A DNA stretch of 8,173 bases. It comes from Candidatus Woesearchaeota archaeon CG10_big_fil_rev_8_21_14_0_10_32_24. Lineage in GTDB: Archaea > Nanobdellota > Nanobdellia > Woesearchaeales > GW2011-AR9. The stretch spans positions 1,253-9,425 of the forward strand of contig PCYG01000034.1 of the NCBI GenBank assembly GCA_002763025.1. The letters run 5' to 3'. Below, piece after piece: positions 6,435-8,173 of the stretch; the first letter of the stretch is position 1, and each line of letters starts with the position of its first letter. The translations under genes were made by a program, and so were the position numbers. The notes beneath the pieces were generated by a model, which was not told the origin of the DNA, did not search any database, and was given only the letters and a program-made list of their open reading frames with translations.

Positions 6435-6825
6435 TTATGGTAATACCTTTTACTTTTAAGAATTCTTTGTCAAATGTTAAAATTGTCGGGTTGTTTAGAA
6501 GTTGACATGCCACAATACTAGTGTAGTCAACAAAGTTTAAGGTGAATGGTGTTTTTTCAAAAAAAATCCAAGCTCCATCAAGAAGCTGTTGGTCAATATT
6601 AAGTATAAACATTGAAGATTTTATATAATCACCTACTTCCACCGATCTTTCTTTCCCAACCTTACTAAATGTAACACCAACTACCTCATTAAAAATATAA
6701 TCTGAAGTAAAATATTCTCCATATTTCCCATTACGAAGTTCTTCAAATAATTTTACAGCTTTCTCATGATGAACATCTTTAACACTAAGGTCTGAAAGAA
6801 AAACACTTGCATCAATCAAGATCAT
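6424..6825 (-). CDS. vapC: PIN domain ribonuclease toxin, VapC-type
   Basis: A 133-residue PIN-domain protein. The four acidic residues that hold the metal ions are all present: D5 in MILIDASVF, E47 in IFNEVVG, D100 in LNFVDYTSIV and D119 in LTFDKEF. The protein spans one whole PIN domain, so it should be an active RNase; VapC toxins usually cut tRNA or rRNA sites. The target cannot be read from sequence. Its ATG follows the antitoxin's TAG with no gap (TAGATG), so the two are translated as a coupled pair from the antitoxin promoter. Its last 11 bp overlap the end of the convergent resolvase-related gene. A role other than growth control is possible, since many archaeal PIN proteins are uncharacterised. 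Confidence 0.93.
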   Translation of the reverse strand: MILIDASVFLSDLSVKDVHHEKAVKLFEELRNGKYGEYFTSDYIFNEVVGVTFSKVGKERSVEVGDYIKSSMFILNIDQQLLDGAWIFFEKTPFTLNFVDYTSIVACQLLNNPTILTFDKEFLKVKGITIISS

Positions 6826-7053
6826 CTATTCACCATACATAATTTCATCTACCTGTTCACTAACTCTTTCATTCCCTTTACCCAAATTAAAAGGTTTCAA
6901 AGACATCAAATCATATTTACTACGACATTCAGAATTAAATTTTTGCATAGCGAAAGTAAGAGCATCTCCAACCTTAAATCCTCTTTTAATGGCTTCACCT
7001 TTAAACTCCCTGAAAACATCCTGATTAACTTCTCTAACTGTTATTTGTACCAT
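6826..7053 (-). CDS. vapB: VapB-type antitoxin
   Basis: A 75-residue protein starting MVQITVREVNQDVFREFK. The N-terminal part (about 2-38: one strand, then two helices VFREFKGEAIKRG and KVGDALTFAMQKF) resembles archaeal VapB antitoxins with a ribbon-helix-helix-like DNA-binding part. The C-terminal half (PFNLGKGNERVSEQVDEIMYGE) would wrap the toxin. The frame is open for 45 more codons upstream to 7188, but I chose the ATG at 7053-7051. The protein family begins with this VQIT strand, a TATA box lies about 23.5 bp upstream, and the longer frame would read through that promoter and through the IS end. It is the first gene of the toxin-antitoxin operon and probably represses it at the palindromic site over its own start. 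Confidence 0.85.
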   Translation of the reverse strand: MVQITVREVNQDVFREFKGEAIKRGFKVGDALTFAMQKFNSECRSKYDLMSLKPFNLGKGNERVSEQVDEIMYGE

Positions 7054-7071
7054 GTTTACATGTAAAACATG
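7051..7071 (-). promoter_or_regulatory. palindromic operator over the vapB start codon
   Basis: The perfect 12-bp palindrome TTTACATGTAAA lies at 7055-7066. It is flanked on both sides by CATG (7051-7054 and 7068-7071), which extend the dyad with one extra A on one side. Three CATG cores are thus spaced about every 8-9 bp between the TATA box and the antitoxin ATG, the leftmost including that ATG. This is a natural place for VapB or VapBC to bind and shut off its own transcription. The palindrome is seen; the binding is inferred. Confidence 0.55.
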
Positions 7072-7081
7072 TATTATATTC
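7072..7081 (-). promoter_or_regulatory. TATA box of the vapBC operon
   Basis: On the minus strand the sequence reads GAATATAATA, centred about 23.5 bp before the vapB ATG at 7053. The transcript would start near the ATG, inside the palindromic operator. The box lies directly beside the left border of the IS remnant, so upstream promoter elements may now be IS sequence. Confidence 0.55.
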
Positions 7082-7092
7082 AAATGTTTTGG

Positions 7093-7107
7093 CCAATTCC
7101 ACAACAT
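7093..7107 (+). repeat. 15-bp direct repeat, left copy
   Basis: CCAATTCCACAACAT is identical to 7572-7586 and has the same orientation. In the right copy it is the tip of the IS element. At the left end an inverted copy would be expected, so the direct orientation is anomalous. Confidence 0.85.
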
Positions 7108-7175
7108 GTTCTGAACCGTAATTATGTCACAGTTACAAATATATCTGTTGAGTGTGTACCAAATAAGAGGTAAAT

Positions 7176-7535
7176 ATGGCATACACATTAAGAAAAAAGC
7201 AATATTGTGTTAAACAAGCCCTTTTGGGTTTAACACCAATTTCTGCAATTTGCAGAAATCGTAAAGTTCCAAGAAGAACTTTATATAGATGGATTGATAG
7301 ATATAAACAATATGGTCAGTTAGGATTAGAAAATAAGAATCCAGGAGTAACAAAAACAAAAATTAAGCACATTTTAGGAAGAGTCCATCATCCTCAAACC
7401 AACGGAAAGATTGAACGATGGTTTGGAACTTACAAAACTGAATATGATGAACGATTTAATTGCTTAGATGAATTTGTAAAGTTTTATAACGAAATAAGAA
7501 TTCATCAAGGAATAAATTACACAAAACCAACTTGA
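7176..7535 (+). pseudogene. IS481-like transposase remnant, catalytic core deleted
   Basis: The 119-codon frame joins two distant parts of an IS481-type transposase. Residues 8-57 (CVKQALLGLTPISAICRNRK...TLYRWIDRYKQYG) form the N-terminal helix-turn-helix. Residues 62-119 (IKHILGRVHHPQTNGKIERWF ... FYNEIRIHQGINYTKPT) are the C-terminal end of the DDE (rve) domain, with the last catalytic glutamate in GKIER. Full-length relatives are about 300 residues, so roughly 180-200 residues holding both catalytic aspartates were removed in frame, between residues 57 and 62. The end is also damaged: deleting one T at 7532-7533 would continue the frame as DRYKSAINAV to a stop at 7564-7566, and (P)xDRY is a usual ending in this family. 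A ribosome binding site GAGGT (7167-7171) precedes the ATG by 4 nt. Any product could still bind IS ends but could not transpose. Confidence 0.88.
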
Positions 7536-7571
7536 TAGATACAAAAGTGCCATTAATGCGGTTTAGGTCAC

Positions 7572-7586
7572 CCAATTCCACAACAT
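7572..7586 (+). repeat. 15-bp direct repeat, right copy (IS tip)
   Basis: CCAATTCCACAACAT, identical to 7093-7107. It forms the right tip of the IS481-like remnant and lies 33 bp before the start codon of the lipoprotein gene. Confidence 0.85.
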
Positions 7587-7609
7587 TTAAAACAGATAAC
7601 GTTTATAAA
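7585..7609 (+). promoter_or_regulatory. candidate promoter of the lipoprotein gene
   Basis: Two TATA-like elements are present. ATTTAAAA (7585-7592) is centred some 30 bp before the ATG at 7619, a plausible distance, but overlaps the IS border. TTTATAAA (7602-7609) is the better match yet lies only about 13 bp from the ATG, which would put the transcript start inside the coding region. Which one works cannot be decided here. Confidence 0.35.
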
Positions 7610-7618
7610 GTAGTAACT

Positions 7619-8173
7619 ATGGATTTATATTCATTATTAAAAACAAAAACAGCACAAGTTGCCCTAGGTTTATCTTTAGCAACTAGTGGAATGTCTGGTT
7701 GTGGTTCTGATAATCCTTCTTCTTTGATTAACACAAAAGATTCTGATGCTAAGACCTACGATAGTTTAGATAATATCGTTGATTCTAAAATTCATAATTC
7801 TTCTGATAGTAAAGGATATTTTACAGAAACAAAAGATGATACTATTCCTGAAAAAATTGTTTGTTGGGAGAAAACCTTAGGAGGAAGTTATGATAATATA
7901 GCTGCTAGAGCTAATTCAATTCAACAAACAAAAGATTTAGGGTATATTGTAGCTGGAAATAAAGAAATTGAAGGTACAACAGATTATGATGCTTGGATAT
8001 TAAAATTTGATAAAAATGGATATTTAAACTGGCAAAAAACTTTTGGGGAAAGTGGATATAAGGATATTTTATATTCAATTCAACAAACAAAAGATGAAGG
8101 ATATATCGCCACGGGTTATCATTCGGTTTATCAAACAAAAAAAGATCAATATGAAATTACTCTTAATTCTGAT
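7619..8173 (+). CDS. predicted lipoprotein with tandem propeller-like repeats (3' end beyond window)
   Basis: From the ATG at 7619 the frame is open for 185 codons to the window end. Residues 1-28 look like a lipoprotein signal: MDLYSLLKTKTAQ, a hydrophobic stretch VALGLSLATSGMSG, then C28 as the likely lipidated cysteine (MSGC). A Ser/Asp/Thr-rich linker follows (29-80). Then come repeats of about 53-55 residues: WEKTLGGSYDN...SIQQTKDLGYIVAG (83-113) and WQKTFGESGYKD...SIQQTKDEGYIATG (138-166). The W-x-K-T-x-G / S-I-Q-Q-T-x-D-x-G-Y-I-x-x-G pattern is that of secreted repeat proteins thought to form beta-propellers in archaea and bacteria. The protein should sit on the outer face of the membrane. 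Function is unknown; adhesion or surface binding is a guess. It directly follows the IS remnant. The start is the only ATG that keeps the signal peptide, but promoter spacing is ambiguous. Confidence 0.85.
   Translation, partial: MDLYSLLKTKTAQVALGLSLATSGMSGCGSDNPSSLINTKDSDAKTYDSLDNIVDSKIHNSSDSKGYFTETKDDTIPEKIVCWEKTLGGSYDNIAARANSIQQTKDLGYIVAGNKEIEGTTDYDAWILKFDKNGYLNWQKTFGESGYKDILYSIQQTKDEGYIATGYHSVYQTKKDQYEITLNSD
7914..8095 (+). repeat. internal tandem repeat of the lipoprotein gene, 159-bp period
   Basis: The 23-bp stretch at 7914-7936 is identical to 8073-8095, a distance of 159 bp or exactly 53 codons. It codes for NSIQQTKD/YSIQQTKD in successive protein repeats. Full nucleotide identity, including third codon positions, across this part is more than protein conservation needs. 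Confidence 0.85.

Larger units (their letters stand above)
7085..7585. mobile_element. decayed, internally deleted IS481-like element
   Basis: About 0.5 kb holding a gutted IS481-type transposase gene and end-like sequences. The right end reads CCAATTCCACAACA (7572-7585), which inward from the end is TGTTGTGG..., starting with TGT as IS481-family tips do. The left border is best placed at TGTTTTGG (7085-7092), 7 of 8 bases like the right tip. Inside, 7111-7130 and the reverse complement of 7547-7566 match at 15 of 20 positions (CTGAACCG/CTAAACCG ... CAC), giving subterminal inverted repeats. The flanks TTCAAA (7079-7084) and TTTAAA (7586-7591) may be a worn target duplication. Exact borders are uncertain. 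It cannot move by itself since two catalytic residues are lost. Confidence 0.65.

Noticed and set aside
7054..7188. 45-residue N-terminal extension of the antitoxin frame
   Set aside because: It runs through the TATA box, the palindrome and the IS end, has odd composition (Cys/Trp/His-rich) and the antitoxin family starts at the VQIT strand, so the ATG at 7053 is preferred.
7602..7609. TTTATAAA as the promoter of the lipoprotein gene
   Set aside because: It is a good TATA match but lies only about 13 bp from the ATG; transcription would start within the coding region and lose the signal peptide. It is kept only as an alternative.
7911..8138. minus-strand reading frame of 75 codons
   Set aside because: It is antisense to the lipoprotein gene, repeats the LLFVELN segment only because the coding strand is repetitive, and has no promoter or family match.
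1..8173. CRISPR array, tRNA or rRNA genes, replication origin
   Set aside because: No regularly spaced repeats, cloverleaf-like segments or rRNA signatures were seen, and no gene-free stretch exceeds about 125 bp.

Overview
The window looks like an AT-rich archaeal chromosome segment. The leucyl-tRNA synthetase is of the archaeal/eukaryotic type, there is a universal archaeal PUA protein of the MCT-1/Tma20 family, and several start codons lie about 25-28 bp from the centre of an archaeal TATA box, which indicates leaderless transcripts. Compact gene packing, low GC and small membrane proteins of this style suggest a DPANN-type lineage (Woesearchaeota/Pacearchaeota-like). That placement is an inference and not firm.

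Layout. Positions 1-1671 (minus strand) hold a tight four-gene operon, read from right to left: a four-helix membrane protein with a Cys-rich outer loop, an FHA-domain protein, the MCT-1-like PUA protein, and a DUF192/UPF0127 protein cut by the window edge. A 114-bp divergent promoter region separates it from a Hanks-type Ser/Thr protein kinase (1786-3114, plus). The kinase converges on leuS (3141-5936, minus). A second divergent promoter region (5937-6008) leads to a membrane-anchored Holliday-junction-resolvase-related nuclease (6009-6434, plus). That gene overlaps tail to tail with a VapBC-type toxin-antitoxin pair (6424-7053, minus). The last 1.1 kb is accessory DNA: a decayed, internally deleted IS481-like element (about 7085-7585), then the 5' part of a predicted lipoprotein with 53-residue propeller-like repeats (7619 to the window end).

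How the genes may work together. The most interesting group is the kinase back to back with an FHA (phosphothreonine-binding) protein and a membrane protein with a potential sensor loop. The kinase has no membrane segment or sensor domain of its own, but has a Ser/Thr-rich C-terminal tail with two Thr-x-x-Ile sites of the kind FHA domains read. This could be a compact phospho-signalling module. Co-transcription of the FHA gene with a ribosome-associated PUA family member raises the possibility of an output in translation, but that is speculative. The right-hand end is a mobile/defence-like patch in which the IS remnant abuts the promoters of both the toxin-antitoxin operon and the lipoprotein gene.
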